Part shown: piece by piece, positions 1 through 9,473 of the stretch
Numbering within the stretch: position 1 is the first letter of the stretch
Layout: every line of letters starts with the position of its first letter
Assembly (NCBI GenBank): GCA_022843265.1
Contig: JALHNZ010000007.1
Location: forward strand, 41,612-105,611
Reading direction: 5' to 3'
DNA length: 64,000 nt
Source of the DNA: Gemmatimonadaceae bacterium
GTDB taxonomy: Bacteria > Gemmatimonadota > Gemmatimonadetes > Gemmatimonadales > Gemmatimonadaceae
Notes under the pieces: model-generated
The model's database searches: none
What the model saw: only the letters and a program-made list of their open reading frames with translations
What the model was told of the DNA's origin: nothing
Translations under genes and position numbers: made by a program

Positions 1-228
1 CTCGGAATCCTTCTCGCTTACGGATTGCTCAGCCCAATCGCTGCGGCAATTACGTCACGGATTCATGCCGAGAACGATTATATGCTCTGCATTCGTACCG
101 CGCTGCTCTCATTCGCCCGTGGTGACGCGCCGATGACGGCAGTTGAGTTCGCGCGCCGCAACGTGGAACCGCATGAGCGCCCCAGCTTCTCCGAGCTCGA
201 AGAGCTCACGCGCAAGAAGGCGGCGTAA
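1..228 (+). CDS. motA: Flagellar motor stator protein MotA, C-terminal fragment
   Basis: The frame is open from the first base, so this is the last 75 codons of a gene beginning outside the window. The visible part ends with VEPHERPSFSELEE, which matches the typical MotA C-terminus (a cytoplasmic tail with the conserved RPSF and acidic residues). MotA forms the proton-conducting stator ring with MotB in the inner membrane and drives the flagellar rotor. motB starts 3 bp after the stop, the usual motAB operon order. The two catalytic prolines and the membrane helices lie outside the window and cannot be checked. Confidence 0.87.
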   Translation, partial: LGILLAYGLLSPIAAAITSRIHAENDYMLCIRTALLSFARGDAPMTAVEFARRNVEPHERPSFSELEELTRKKAA

Positions 229-231
229 CGT

Positions 232-1107
232 ATGGCAGCGCGTGGTGGCAAAAAGATCGTCATCGTTAAAAAGAAGGTCGCCGGGCACGGCGGCCACCAC
301 GGTGGTTCGTGGAAAGTGGCCTACGCCGACTTTGTGACCGCCATGATGGCCTTCTTCATGGTGATGTGGATTCTTGGCATGGACGATCAAACCAAATCGG
401 CCATCGAAGGCTACTTCTCCAATCCCGTTGGCTACCGCAAGGGATACGGTGCCGGATCCAGCCCGATCGCTGTGGGATCAACCGTGACCAACATTCAGCG
501 CACGCCGCTGCGACTGGTGGTGCGGGCGAATGAGGAGAAAACGTTCGAGGCTGCCAAAAGCCGCATTATGGCAAAGCTGCAGGCCAATGATTCACTGGCC
601 AAACTCAACGCTGATGTTGAAGTCGCGGTAACCAGCGAAGGACTGCGCATCGAGCTCATTGAAAGCGGCACAGGCGACGTGTACTTCCCACTCGGCTCGG
701 CCCGCATCAAGCCGGCGATCGCGCTCGTGTTACAAGTCGTGGGCAGTGAACTCTCCGCACTCTCCCATCCGATTGTATTGGAAGGCCATACGGACGCTGC
801 AAAGTTCAGTCCCGATGCGACCTACACAAACTGGGAGTTGAGCTCTGATCGTGCGAATGCTGCACGTCGTGTCCTTGAAGCGTCCGGCGTCGGTCAGGAA
901 CGCCTGGTGGAGGTGCGCGGCTACGCGGACAAGCGCTTGCGCGTGCCAACTGACCCGTCAGCTTCCGCGAATCGTCGCATCTCGCTGTTGCTCCCGTTTA
1001 CGAATGTGCCGGAAGGAATTGTGGGCGACACACCGATTGAAAAAGGACCGCCCCCCGTTGAGGCACCGAGCTTGCCTCCGGCTTCGTCCCCAAACGAGCA
1101 GCCGTAG
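232..1107 (+). CDS. motB: Flagellar motor stator protein MotB
   Basis: This 291-residue protein is the peptidoglycan-anchoring partner of MotA. A basic, His/Gly-rich N-terminus leads into one membrane helix (about residues 28-50). The proton-carrying aspartate is D33 in KVAYADFVTAMMAFF, equivalent to E. coli D32. The C-terminal half is an OmpA-like peptidoglycan-binding domain (about 140-255), with LEGHTD and NWELSSDRANAARR matching the family, followed by a Pro-rich tail. Length is normal for MotB. It follows motA by 3 bp and is probably translated from the same mRNA. Its presence implies a flagellated, proton-driven organism. Confidence 0.95.
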   Translation: MAARGGKKIVIVKKKVAGHGGHHGGSWKVAYADFVTAMMAFFMVMWILGMDDQTKSAIEGYFSNPVGYRKGYGAGSSPIAVGSTVTNIQRTPLRLVVRANEEKTFEAAKSRIMAKLQANDSLAKLNADVEVAVTSEGLRIELIESGTGDVYFPLGSARIKPAIALVLQVVGSELSALSHPIVLEGHTDAAKFSPDATYTNWELSSDRANAARRVLEASGVGQERLVEVRGYADKRLRVPTDPSASANRRISLLLPFTNVPEGIVGDTPIEKGPPPVEAPSLPPASSPNEQP

Positions 1108-1151
1108 ACTGTACAGTGCAGCGTTGGTGTTCTTGAACTGTTTGACACTGG

Positions 1152-2408
1152 TTACGGAGTTGGGCTCACCGACAGCCGCGATTCGGCCCAGGTCACGGCT
1201 TGCACGTACACCTCGCCAAGTGACGCGCCAGTTGTCGTGCCCAACTCGGACACCGTCTCCCAGGCGGCGTGCTCATACGCCTCGATCAACGAGAGCACGT
1301 GCGCGTGTTGCCCGACACCGTGCAGCAAGGCATCGCGCACATCCGCGCTGACGGGCAAACGATCGAGCACGTCCGACATGGGCAAGCCCAACAGCACATC
1401 AAAGCGCGAGAGCAATCCCACAAGGAAGCGCGCCGACGGATCACCGGAGCCCGTCGTCGCACTGATGATCTCGCAAAATCGTGCCCGGACGAGCGCGTGC
1501 TTCACCGCCTCCTGCGCAATCGGATTGCGCGACGCCACGCCAGAGACCAGCAAAATCAATAGCCAGCGCGAGAGTGCTGCGCGTCCGAGCAGCTGCACAG
1601 CGTACGGAATGGATTCCACATTGCGAAAGCCAAGGCTTGCGGAGTTCACAATGCGCAGCAACGCGTACGAGAGCGACGGATGCGAGCCGAATGCTTCGTC
1701 CAGCGCGCGCTCGCTGACTTCGGGATCGCTCAACAGTTGCAGCAGATTGGCAATCGTGACTTGCTGCAGCGACAATGCGCGCCCGCCCAGTGTCTCTGGC
1801 CGACTGAAATAGTAGCCCTGAAACAGGCTGAAGCCGAGCTTGGCGCATAACACGCGCATTGATCCCGTTTCAACGCGCTCGGCGAGCAGCTTCAGATGCG
1901 TGTAACGACGCAGGGGCGCAATAAAGGCAGACAGGCTGACAGCGTCGTGTCCCAACACATCAACTTTTACAATCGAGGCGATTTCAAGCAACGGCACCCA
2001 TGACGATTTTCCTTCGAAGTCATCGAGCGCGATGGTATAGCCTTCGCTTACGGCACGTCGGCACGCATCAATGACGAGTTGGTCAGGCGTGATCGTTTCA
2101 AGCAGTTCGAGTACGACTTCCCGTGGGTTGAACACCCGGTACAGATCCGCCACCAGATGTTCGCGGCCCAGGTTGATCCACGCGGGCGCGCCGGCGGTCA
2201 ACCGATCAAGCCCGATGGACACCACCGCGTGCAGTGCGGTATCGCTGCACATCGCGTCTACCGAAAAGCCACCCGCGCTCGTTGACACGGCGTTAGCACG
2301 ATAGAGCAGCTCGTAGGCCACACACCGATTACCCAGGTCAAAAATCGGCTGCCGAGCGAGGCAGACGTCCTGAGCAGTTGGTGGAAGTGGCAGCGACGAA
2401 GATGCCAT
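1152..2408 (-). CDS. EAL-HDOD signalling protein (YuxH-like)
   Basis: I start this 418-residue protein at the ATG at 2408 (MASSSLPLPPTAQDVCLARQ), because the open frame upstream is basic and unlike the family. The N-terminal half resembles an EAL domain, but the signature reads YELLYR and only parts of the metal site (ALDDFEGKSSW) remain. It is probably a c-di-GMP binder or pseudo-enzyme rather than a phosphodiesterase. The C-terminal half is an HDOD domain, found in bacterial signalling proteins. The two-domain architecture is the YuxH type. It is convergent with motAB (44 bp apart), so a link to motility is possible but inferred. Confidence 0.87.
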   Translation of the reverse strand: MASSSLPLPPTAQDVCLARQPIFDLGNRCVAYELLYRANAVSTSAGGFSVDAMCSDTALHAVVSIGLDRLTAGAPAWINLGREHLVADLYRVFNPREVVLELLETITPDQLVIDACRRAVSEGYTIALDDFEGKSSWVPLLEIASIVKVDVLGHDAVSLSAFIAPLRRYTHLKLLAERVETGSMRVLCAKLGFSLFQGYYFSRPETLGGRALSLQQVTIANLLQLLSDPEVSERALDEAFGSHPSLSYALLRIVNSASLGFRNVESIPYAVQLLGRAALSRWLLILLVSGVASRNPIAQEAVKHALVRARFCEIISATTGSGDPSARFLVGLLSRFDVLLGLPMSDVLDRLPVSADVRDALLHGVGQHAHVLSLIEAYEHAAWETVSELGTTTGASLGEVYVQAVTWAESRLSVSPTP

Positions 2409-2524
2409 GCGGCGGTGTAGCTGAAAGTGGCAATCGGAACCGCAAACGCCCGCGGCGAGTAGTGGAGCTACGATCCGCGTTGATCTGTGCAGTCGCGGCG
2501 CGCTCTCAGAGGGAGTATCGTCAC

Positions 2525-3430
2525 ATGATGAAGAAAAGCGTGACTTTTTTCGCCAACCGTGCTCTGCCGTTGACGCGATGCCTCGTGTTCGCGGGGGGCG
2601 TGTGTGCGCTCTCTGCGTGCGAGACGTCCAGCGACCGCGCATCGTCACTCGACCCAGCGTTGGAGCGTGACCTGCGTCTGGCCACAGCGCCAGCCACCAC
2701 GACGCTGTCTACCTTTGGCGACACGGCAACGTCGGAACGCACGCCAACGCCCGTTGTTTCGCCTGTGGCACCGCCATCACGCACGCCGGTGCCGGCGCCC
2801 ACACCCACGCCGCGACCGCAGGCCACAACGCCTCGTCCCGCGCCGGTGCCGGAGGTCGTTGAGACCGTTCCGGCACCGCAAACCGCCGAGACCGCTCCGG
2901 CTGCCGCGCCGGCACGCCGTTCACTGTTGGGCGCGGGCACCGCGCTCGTTGGTGCCACGGGCACTCGGGTGTGCAACAACACCAACCGACCTGGTGATCG
3001 TGTGGTCATGCGGCTCGCAAGCGACGTAACGGGCCAGGACGGCGTGCGATTAGCCGCTGGCACGCCCGTGTTGCTTGAGCTCGCGACAGCGACCGACAGC
3101 ACGCTCACATTTCGCGTGCTGTCGATTTCAATAGATGGTGAGCTGTTCCCCGTCACCGCCACCGCCGCGATCGAAAGCGAGCTGAGCAACACGCGTGTGG
3201 CTGGCGGAAACGACAAGGCCAAAATCATCGGCGGCGCAATTGCTGGTGCCATTGCCGGACGAATCCTCGGTGGCGACACCAAGGGTACCGTGATCGGTGC
3301 AGCGGGTGGTGCGGCGGCCGGAACCGTAGCAGCACGGCGTGGCGGAACGACCGAGCGATGCCTCGCGGCCGGTGGTACTGTTCGTGTGGTGCTCACGGAA
3401 CCACTGCTTACGAACGGAACGGGCGTGTGA
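2525..3430 (+). CDS. Glycine-zipper lipoprotein with Pro/Thr-rich linker
   Basis: The product has 301 residues. The ATG at 2525 is preceded by an AGAGGGA ribosome site and gives a lipoprotein signal peptide ending in the lipobox LSAC. Next come a low-complexity Pro/Thr/Ala linker (about residues 60-135) and a globular beta-rich part. The C-terminal segment is a glycine zipper (GGAIAGAIAGRILGG and a second GAAGGAAAG run), as in membrane-associated Gly-zipper lipoproteins. The stop overlaps the start of the next ABC ATPase, so the three genes 2525-5990 probably form one operon. The exact role is not recognisable. Confidence 0.82.
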   Translation: MMKKSVTFFANRALPLTRCLVFAGGVCALSACETSSDRASSLDPALERDLRLATAPATTTLSTFGDTATSERTPTPVVSPVAPPSRTPVPAPTPTPRPQATTPRPAPVPEVVETVPAPQTAETAPAAAPARRSLLGAGTALVGATGTRVCNNTNRPGDRVVMRLASDVTGQDGVRLAAGTPVLLELATATDSTLTFRVLSISIDGELFPVTATAAIESELSNTRVAGGNDKAKIIGGAIAGAIAGRILGGDTKGTVIGAAGGAAAGTVAARRGGTTERCLAAGGTVRVVLTEPLLTNGTGV

Positions 3431-4236
3431 TTGAAGTTTCTCAGTACAACAAACTGTACGGCGACTTTCGCGCAGTCCACGATTTATCGTTTACCGTTGC
3501 CCCGGGTGATGTGCTCGGGCTTGTTGGTCCAAACGGCGCAGGAAAAACCAGCACGCTGCGTGCGCTCGCTGGAATTCTGCAGCCCACGTCGGGCACGATT
3601 CGTGTGAATGGCATCGACCTCGTCGCGCATCCTGTCGAAGCCAAGCGTCACCTCGCGTTCATTCCAGATGAACCACAACTGTTTGAGTATCTCACGGTCG
3701 TTGAGCATCTCCGCTTCATGGCGCGGTTGTATCGCGTACGCGACGCCGACGCACGGATTGATCCGCTGCTTGTAGAGCTTGAACTCGACGCCAAACGCGA
3801 TGCGCTACCCACGGAACTATCGCGTGGCATGAAGCAGAAACTCGCGATCGCGTGCGGATTGCTGCACGATCCCGTCGCACTCATGCTCGATGAACCACTC
3901 ACCGGTCTCGATCCAGTTGGCATTCGGCGCATGAAAGCCACGATTGCGGCGCGAGCGCGTGCTGGGTCGGCGGTGATTCTGAGTTCACATCTCCTGCATC
4001 TGGTTCAGGAACTGTGCACGCGTTTGCTGGTTATTCGCCGAGGTGAACGTGTCGCGTACGGCACGATCGCAGAAATTGTCGCGGAACGCCCGGAGCTCGC
4101 AGGGATGTCGCTTGAGGATATGTTCATTGCGCTCACGGGGACTGATCCGCACAGCGCCGACCCAGCGACACGCGTGGACGCGTCGGCCGACGCGGCCCAT
4201 GCAACGACCGAACAGATAGCCGCCCGAAACGAGTGA
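3427..4236 (+). CDS. ABC transporter ATP-binding protein
   Basis: This 269-residue ATPase starts at GTG 3427, overlapping the previous stop by 4 bases. Walker A is GPNGAGKTS, the signature is LSRGMKQKLAIA, and Walker B is VALMLDEPLTGLD; a switch His follows in LSSHLLH. The LSRGMKQK signature is typical of exporters of the CcmA/NatA type. A short acidic, Ala-rich tail (about 245-269) is non-conserved. It is followed directly, again with a 4-base overlap, by the membrane subunit. The substrate is unknown. Confidence 0.93.
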   Translation: MIEVSQYNKLYGDFRAVHDLSFTVAPGDVLGLVGPNGAGKTSTLRALAGILQPTSGTIRVNGIDLVAHPVEAKRHLAFIPDEPQLFEYLTVVEHLRFMARLYRVRDADARIDPLLVELELDAKRDALPTELSRGMKQKLAIACGLLHDPVALMLDEPLTGLDPVGIRRMKATIAARARAGSAVILSSHLLHLVQELCTRLLVIRRGERVAYGTIAEIVAERPELAGMSLEDMFIALTGTDPHSADPATRVDASADAAHATTEQIAARNE

Positions 4237-5990
4237 GCACGCGCGCCACGGCGTCTGCGCTGACGTACCTCTGGTTGACTTCGGCGCGAAACCGTGTGCT
4301 CGCGCAGAAAGCGCAGCTCCGCCAGCCACGTTATGTCGTGGCCATGCTGCTCGGTGGCCTCTACCTCTGGTTCGTGGTGCAGGCGAACGGCAATCCCGAA
4401 TCGTCGCCGTTTACTCAGATCAATACGAATGGGGCCGGAGAAACCGTTGTCGCGGCCGTGTTGCTGTTGTTGTCGGCGCGATGGTGGCTGAGTAAACCCG
4501 ATCGCACGGCACTCGCGTTCACGCCCGCCGAAGTACACCTGCTATTTCCGGCACCGATTTCGCGACGCGAGCTGGTGCAATCAAAGCTTGTGCGCGGTCA
4601 GCTGGCCATTCTTTTGAATGTACTGATCTGGGTGGTCCTGTTGCGCGGAAGCGGCGCATCGATCGAAGGCTGGCAACGCGGAATCGCGCTCTGGATTCTG
4701 TTTTCCACCTTCACGTTGCATCGGCTCGCCGCCGCGCTCGTGCGTCTGAGTGCGGCACAGAACAGCCGTGCCGGAAGAAAGCGCGCCGCGGTACCTGTAC
4801 TGGTATTTGTCGCCATGTTCGGCACCATCGCCGCGTTGCTGTGGCAAGCGCGACCGGCGATCACCTCGTCATGGGTTTATGGCTTTGGCACCGTGCTTGG
4901 CACCGTACATGATGCGCTGCAGCATCCCGCCGCTCGCATCGTACTGGCGCCGGTGCAAGCGCTCGTCGCACCCGTGTTTGCTACCTCTGGTACCGCGTGG
5001 TTATGGTCGCTTGGTCCCGCGCTGCTCGTGCTGCTGCTGCATTTCATGTGGGTCGTGCGCACCGACGCCGCATTTGAAGAAGCGGCGCTTGAGGCGTCGC
5101 AGGAGCGGGCCAAAGCTATCGCGTCGCTCTCGGGAAAGCAGTTGTCCGCGAAACGATCAAAGGGTGGCTCCGTAGCGCGCATTTTGCCGATTCCGCGCTT
5201 CGGACATCCGGCCATCATGATCGCCTGGAAAAATCATGCGGCGGCCCTGCGCGGCGGTGGATGGCTGCGACAACTCGCAATATTCATTGTGGTCTTCGCG
5301 GGCTCCTTGCTCGCACTCCAGGCGTCGGTGGGCATGCCGTTCGAAGCAGTGTTGTCGATCACGGTCATCTGGGGCTTCATGCTGCTGCTGCTTGGCCCGG
5401 TGTGGACGCGTTTCGACCTGCGACTTGATCTGCGCGATCTGGGGACCATTCGCACGCTGCCGCTGAGCGGACGTTCGATTGTCAGCGCCGAGATCGTGGG
5501 TGTCTCGATCCTGCATTCGATCACGATTTTCGCGCTCCTGATGGTCCCGGTGGTGTTCGCGATATTTGACGAATCCACGCGCTCGAGTGCGCTCGACCTG
5601 CTCGGCGCTCCGTGGCCGGCCGCGGTGACCGTGCTGCTGCTGGTGCCCATGTTCAACCTGCTCACCTTCACCGTGCAGAACGGGCTGGCACTGCTCTACC
5701 CGGCCTGGGTGCAGCTCGGCACGGACCGGCGAGGATTCGAAGCCATGGGTCAGACCATGCTGACATTCGGCATCACGTTGCTCGTGGCGGCGGTGGCACT
5801 CGTCTTTCCAGTCCTCATTGGTTTGGCCATGGCGTTTATCGGCCGGATGTGGTGGGGCCCCTGGAGCGTGCCGGTGGCAACCGCCATTGCACTCGCGATT
5901 GTGCTAGCGGAGTTGATACCAATCTGGATGGCGCTGGGTAGCGTATTCGAGAAGACGGAACCCGGTGACGTGCCTGGCCAGAAAACGTGA
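4233..5990 (+). CDS. ABC exporter permease subunit
   Basis: A 585-residue polytopic membrane protein starting at GTG 4233, inside the stop of its ATPase. Hydrophobic segments occur near residues 30-50, 70-90, 125-150, 180-205, 255-275 and in at least four more positions at 370-560. A basic cytoplasmic loop around 285-325 (SLSGKQLSAKRSKGG) separates two membrane halves. The overall form resembles the putative ABC exporter family whose members pair with CcmA-like ATPases. The coupled start supports complex formation with the 269-residue ATPase. Nothing in the sequence identifies the cargo. Confidence 0.85.
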   Translation: MSTRATASALTYLWLTSARNRVLAQKAQLRQPRYVVAMLLGGLYLWFVVQANGNPESSPFTQINTNGAGETVVAAVLLLLSARWWLSKPDRTALAFTPAEVHLLFPAPISRRELVQSKLVRGQLAILLNVLIWVVLLRGSGASIEGWQRGIALWILFSTFTLHRLAAALVRLSAAQNSRAGRKRAAVPVLVFVAMFGTIAALLWQARPAITSSWVYGFGTVLGTVHDALQHPAARIVLAPVQALVAPVFATSGTAWLWSLGPALLVLLLHFMWVVRTDAAFEEAALEASQERAKAIASLSGKQLSAKRSKGGSVARILPIPRFGHPAIMIAWKNHAAALRGGGWLRQLAIFIVVFAGSLLALQASVGMPFEAVLSITVIWGFMLLLLGPVWTRFDLRLDLRDLGTIRTLPLSGRSIVSAEIVGVSILHSITIFALLMVPVVFAIFDESTRSSALDLLGAPWPAAVTVLLLVPMFNLLTFTVQNGLALLYPAWVQLGTDRRGFEAMGQTMLTFGITLLVAAVALVFPVLIGLAMAFIGRMWWGPWSVPVATAIALAIVLAELIPIWMALGSVFEKTEPGDVPGQKT

Positions 5991-6061
5991 ATCGCGTGTA
6001 CGGGCGCTTCAGGGTATCTCATGGGCTTTATATCATGCTGTCCGGTGCCTAACCTGCAGGT

Positions 6062-6080
6062 GACGCCAAAACGCGGCGTC
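6062..6080 (+). terminator. Short hairpin after the ABC operon, possible weak terminator
   Basis: GACGCC and GGCGTC pair perfectly around a 7-base loop, followed by TTCACTTT rather than a clean T-run. It lies 72 bp past the ABC permease stop and 29 bp before the next start. It could end the ABC transcript or act as an attenuator. The stem is only 6 bp, so this is a weak call. Confidence 0.3.
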
Positions 6081-6108
6081 TTCACTTTGTGCCATCCCAT
6101 TCGCCGCC

Positions 6109-6690
6109 ATGGCTGACGATCCGCTCGACTTTACCAACAGCGACGACGAGAACGACAGCGAATCGCGCCCCGCCGTGTTTGTCACCACGCGGGAGCCTAT
6201 TCGCTTATCCGTGTCGCGGCTCGAAGATCCGCGTGCGCCCGAGTCGAGCGCGCTCGCCGCGTACATTGACGGGCGACTCGTCGCACGCTGTGCGATGCCG
6301 CCTGAGGCGATCGACCGTCTCGTCGCCCTCAAGTTGTTTGAAGAGCCGCTGCCAATCGGCTTGTTCGCGTATGAAGAATCGCCCGGTCTGCAGTGCCGAT
6401 TGTTCGCGCTCGTACCGCGAGATGCGCTGGAGGAAGCCGCGCACGAACATGAGCCGTGGAAGGCAAGTGTGCCGAGTTACGAAGAAAGCGACAACGACGA
6501 AGACAACGGACCCGCGCACCCGTACGAAACCATTTTGCTCGGTCACATCGTGCGCTTCGCCAAAGACAGACGGCATCCCGACGACCTCGCGGCGGAAGCG
6601 GTAGACATTCTGCAAAAGATCATTGGCGGTGGCGATGAGCTGCGTGACGCAGACAAGCGCGCCATCGACGACCTGCTCGACTCACTGTAG
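6109..6690 (+). CDS. Acidic hypothetical protein
   Basis: This 193-residue cytoplasmic protein is strongly acidic, with Asp/Glu runs at its N-terminus (DDPLDFTNSDDENDSES) and in a linker near residues 120-135. I see no signal peptide, membrane helix or recognised catalytic motif. The middle part (about 25-115) alternates hydrophobic and polar residues like a compact alpha/beta domain; the C-terminus (about 145-193) is helical and ends in IDDLLDSL. No clear ribosome site precedes the ATG. It sits 21 bp before the Nramp-like gene and may be co-transcribed with it. Function unknown. Confidence 0.7.
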   Translation: MADDPLDFTNSDDENDSESRPAVFVTTREPIRLSVSRLEDPRAPESSALAAYIDGRLVARCAMPPEAIDRLVALKLFEEPLPIGLFAYEESPGLQCRLFALVPRDALEEAAHEHEPWKASVPSYEESDNDEDNGPAHPYETILLGHIVRFAKDRRHPDDLAAEAVDILQKIIGGGDELRDADKRAIDDLLDSL

Positions 6691-6711
6691 GCTGAGGCCG
6701 CGCTCACTCGC

Positions 6712-7926
6712 GTGGCCCGTATTCGCATTGGTCCCGGGGCGTTAGTTGCCGCTGCGTTCATCGGACCGGGTACTGTCACGACGTGCACGCTGGCGGGCGT
6801 TCGAAGCGGCACCACGCTGCTGTGGGCGCTCGCCTTTGCCACGCTTGGCACGATCATCCTGCAGGAAATGGCGGCGCGGTTGGGTACGATCGCCGGTCTG
6901 GGACTCGGCGATGCGCTCCGCAAGCGCGTCACCACACCCGTGGCGCGAGTTGCGGTGCTTTCGCTCGTCATCTTTGCCATTGCCGGCGGAAACGCCGCCT
7001 ACCAAACGGGCAACTTGCTCGGCGCCGCGCTCGGCCTCGATATCGCGTTTGCTGGCGGACCGCGCGTGTGGGCCGCTGGCGTCGCGACCGGTGCAGCGCT
7101 GCTGTTGTTCACGGGTCGCTATCGCGTGATCGAGCGCGTGCTGGTGACGCTCGTGATCTGCATGTCGCTGCTCTTCCTCGTTACCGCAATTGCAGTGTCT
7201 CCGAATTGGAGTGCGATTGCCGGCGATCTGATTCGTCCCACACTTCCCGAAGGGTCGGCGCTGCTTGCGCTCGGATTGATCGGCACAACCATCGTGCCGT
7301 ACAATCTGTTTTTACACGCGAGTGCCGCCGCCGAACGGTTCACCGAGGGTTCGCCACGCGATCGACTGTTGGCCGCACGTCTCGATTCCGTGGTGGCAAT
7401 CGGGCTGGGTGGACTCGTGTCCATGGCCATCGTCGTGACGGCCACCGCGGCCGGCGCGCGGGGCGCTTCGGTCGACTCCGCTGGGAGTATGGCCGCGCAG
7501 CTCACGCCGCTGCTCGGCGAATGGGCCACCATTGTTTTTGCGCTTGGTTTGTTTGCCGCTGGCATGACATCGGCGATCACCGCACCAATGGCCGCCGCGT
7601 GGGCCGTGGCCGGCGTGCTGGGCTGGCCGCGCGACCTGCGCGACGCACGACTGCGCGCCGTGTGGATGTTCGTGATCGCGATCGGATTGCTCGTCGCGAT
7701 CAGCGGTGTGCAGCCGCTACCCGCGATTCTCGCGGCTCAGGCAGCCAACGGATTTTTGCTGCCGATCATTGCCGGCTTTCTGGTGTTCGTGATGAACGAT
7801 CGCAACACGCTGGGCGAACATGCGAACGGCGTCTGGGCGAATATTGCAGGTGCTGTGATTGTGGCCGTCACCCTTACGCTTGGCGCGCGAGCACTCTGGA
7901 GTGTGATCACGCGAGTGTTTGGATAG
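6712..7926 (+). CDS. Nramp-family transporter with an altered metal-site signature
   Basis: A 404-residue protein with about 11 membrane helices and a GTG start at 6712. Helix 1 carries IGPGTVTTCTLAG where classical Nramp Mn/Fe transporters have DPGN, so the metal-binding Asp and Asn are G18 and T21. Helix 6 has GTTIVPYNLFLHAS where classical members have a Met-Pro-His motif, so Met is V195 and His is Y197. The rest of the helix-6 pattern is kept, so the fold assignment is secure. Proteins with these changes form a divergent branch of the family whose substrate I cannot tell. It ends 18 bp from the convergent cysK. Confidence 0.88.
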   Translation: MARIRIGPGALVAAAFIGPGTVTTCTLAGVRSGTTLLWALAFATLGTIILQEMAARLGTIAGLGLGDALRKRVTTPVARVAVLSLVIFAIAGGNAAYQTGNLLGAALGLDIAFAGGPRVWAAGVATGAALLLFTGRYRVIERVLVTLVICMSLLFLVTAIAVSPNWSAIAGDLIRPTLPEGSALLALGLIGTTIVPYNLFLHASAAAERFTEGSPRDRLLAARLDSVVAIGLGGLVSMAIVVTATAAGARGASVDSAGSMAAQLTPLLGEWATIVFALGLFAAGMTSAITAPMAAAWAVAGVLGWPRDLRDARLRAVWMFVIAIGLLVAISGVQPLPAILAAQAANGFLLPIIAGFLVFVMNDRNTLGEHANGVWANIAGAVIVAVTLTLGARALWSVITRVFG

Positions 7927-7944
7927 CGGCAGCAGCCTTGCGTG

Positions 7945-8862
7945 TTACACCGGAAACAGTCCATCTATCGAGAGATAACGCTCGCCCGTGTCGTAGCAGA
8001 ACGTCAGCACGCGCGAGCCGTCCGGCAAATCCGGCAACGTTTGCGCCACCGCCGCGAGCGACGCTCCAGATGAAATCCCGATAAAAATTCCTTCTTCGCG
8101 CGCGGCACGCTGTGCGAAGCGGATAGCATCTTCTTCTGACACCTGCACCGTACCATCAAGCACTGACGTGTGCAGGTTGCCCGGAATGAAGCCCGCGCCA
8201 ATGCCTTGAATACGGTGCGGCGACGGGGCACCACCGCTAATGACCGGTGACTTCATTGGTTCAACAGCCAGTGCGCGAAATCCAGGCCACGCTGCTTTGA
8301 GTGTGTCGGCGCATCCGGTAATGTGACCTCCGGTACCGACACCCGTGATCATGATGTCGAGACCAAGCGGGAAATCGTCCAGCACTTCACGCGCGGTCTT
8401 TTCGGCGTGCACGCGAATGTTTGCGGGGTTATCAAACTGCTGCGGCATCCACGCATTCGGCATTGAAGCGACCAACTCACCGGCCCGCGCAATGGCGCCT
8501 TTCATGCCGAGTTCCCGCGGAGTCAGTTCAAACGTCGCGCCATACGCCGCCATGATGCGACGTCGTTCAACAGACATCGACTCGGGCATGACAAGCACCA
8601 GCTTGTACCCCTTCACGGCGGCGACCATCGCGAGTCCGATGCCCGTGTTGCCAGACGTTGGTTCGACAATCACGCTGTCACGTGTGAGCGCGCCGGAGCG
8701 CTCCGCGTCTTCTATCATGGCCAGTGCAATGCGGTCCTTGATGCTGCCGCCGGGATTTGCACGCTCCAGTTTCATCCACACTTCCACACGTGAATCAAAC
8801 ATGCGCTGCAGCCGAACGTGTGGCGTGCGACCAATGGTATCAAGAATCGACTCGGCGCGCAT
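7945..8862 (-). CDS. cysK: Cysteine synthase A (O-acetylserine sulfhydrylase)
   Basis: This 305-residue PLP enzyme makes cysteine from O-acetylserine and sulfide. I use the ATG at 8862, which has a GGAGG ribosome site 5 bases upstream. The Schiff-base lysine is K42 in [11 protein letters not shown]. The substrate loop is [13 protein letters not shown] and the phosphate loop is [10 protein letters not shown]. The C-terminus ([10 protein letters not shown]) is typical of CysK. Serine acetyltransferase lies about 600 bp upstream on the same strand, separated by a divergent small gene. The two together give the complete serine-to-cysteine route. Confidence 0.95.
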   Translation of the reverse strand: MRAESILDTIGRTPHVRLQRMFDSRVEVWMKLERANPGGSIKDRIALAMIEDAERSGALTRDSVIVEPTSGNTGIGLAMVAAVKGYKLVLVMPESMSVERRRIMAAYGATFELTPRELGMKGAIARAGELVASMPNAWMPQQFDNPANIRVHAEKTAREVLDDFPLGLDIMITGVGTGGHITGCADTLKAAWPGFRALAVEPMKSPVISGGAPSPHRIQGIGAGFIPGNLHTSVLDGTVQVSEEDAIRFAQRAAREEGIFIGISSGASLAAVAQTLPDLPDGSRVLTFCYDTGERYLSIDGLFPV

Positions 8863-9005
8863 GAATCCTCCAGAGGAAACGTCTGATGCGCACAACGGTG
8901 CGCTGGCACACGTGAAACGGTTGACTTCCTGATCGCAACCTGAGCAGCTTCACTGAACAACGCGAACATGTGCGTACTATTTTCTGCCAATCAGCGGGAG
9001 CATCA

Positions 9006-9473
9006 ATGCAATCAATCGTGCGTTCGACAGTACTCGTTGCACTCATCACTGCTCCGCTTCAAGCCCAGTCCATCCCTTTCGATCACACCGCGTCGCACTC
9101 ACTACAGTTGGGAGCAGACGTACGCGACCAGCGCACACCCGCGAGTAACTTCACGCACGCATCGCCACGAATTCCGGCCGAGCACATGCGATCCTCACTG
9201 GAACTGCCGCCGCGCTCCTCGGCACTGTCGTACACGGTCAGCGAAGAACTGTTCGGGTCGTCGGAGCGTGGCCGAAACACGTTGAAGGGTGCCCTGATCG
9301 GCGGCACGGTTGGTTTTGTGCTTGGGGCAATCGGTGGCACGCAGATTGGCACAGGCTGCGAAACGACGACTTCATCCAAGTGCAACGCCCGCCGAAACGT
9401 GGTCTTGGGCATGGGAGGCGTTGCGGCGGGATTTGGTGCAATCATCGGCGCCGGCATTGGCGCGATCCTCTAA
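9006..9473 (+). CDS. Small exported glycine-zipper protein
   Basis: The product has 155 residues. ATG 9006 follows a GGGAG ribosome site and gives a signal peptide ([20 protein letters not shown], cleavage before QS). The middle is polar and probably unstructured. The C-terminal 65 residues hold two Gly-rich hydrophobic segments ([17 protein letters not shown] and a segment ending [12 protein letters not shown]) separated by a short loop with two Cys. This is the glycine-zipper hairpin pattern of periplasmic or outer-membrane stress proteins. Its stop overlaps that of cysE on the other strand. Function unknown. Confidence 0.78.
   Translation: MQSIVRSTVLVALITAPLQAQSIPFDHTASHSLQLGADVRDQRTPASNFTHASPRIPAEHMRSSLELPPRSSALSYTVSEELFGSSERGRNTLKGALIGGTVGFVLGAIGGTQIGTGCETTTSSKCNARRNVVLGMGGVAAGFGAIIGAGIGAIL

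Noticed and set aside
2521..3480. A 319-codon minus-strand open frame
   Set aside because: It mirrors the glycine-zipper lipoprotein gene; Ser/Thr/Val-rich composition comes from the opposite strand's codon bias.
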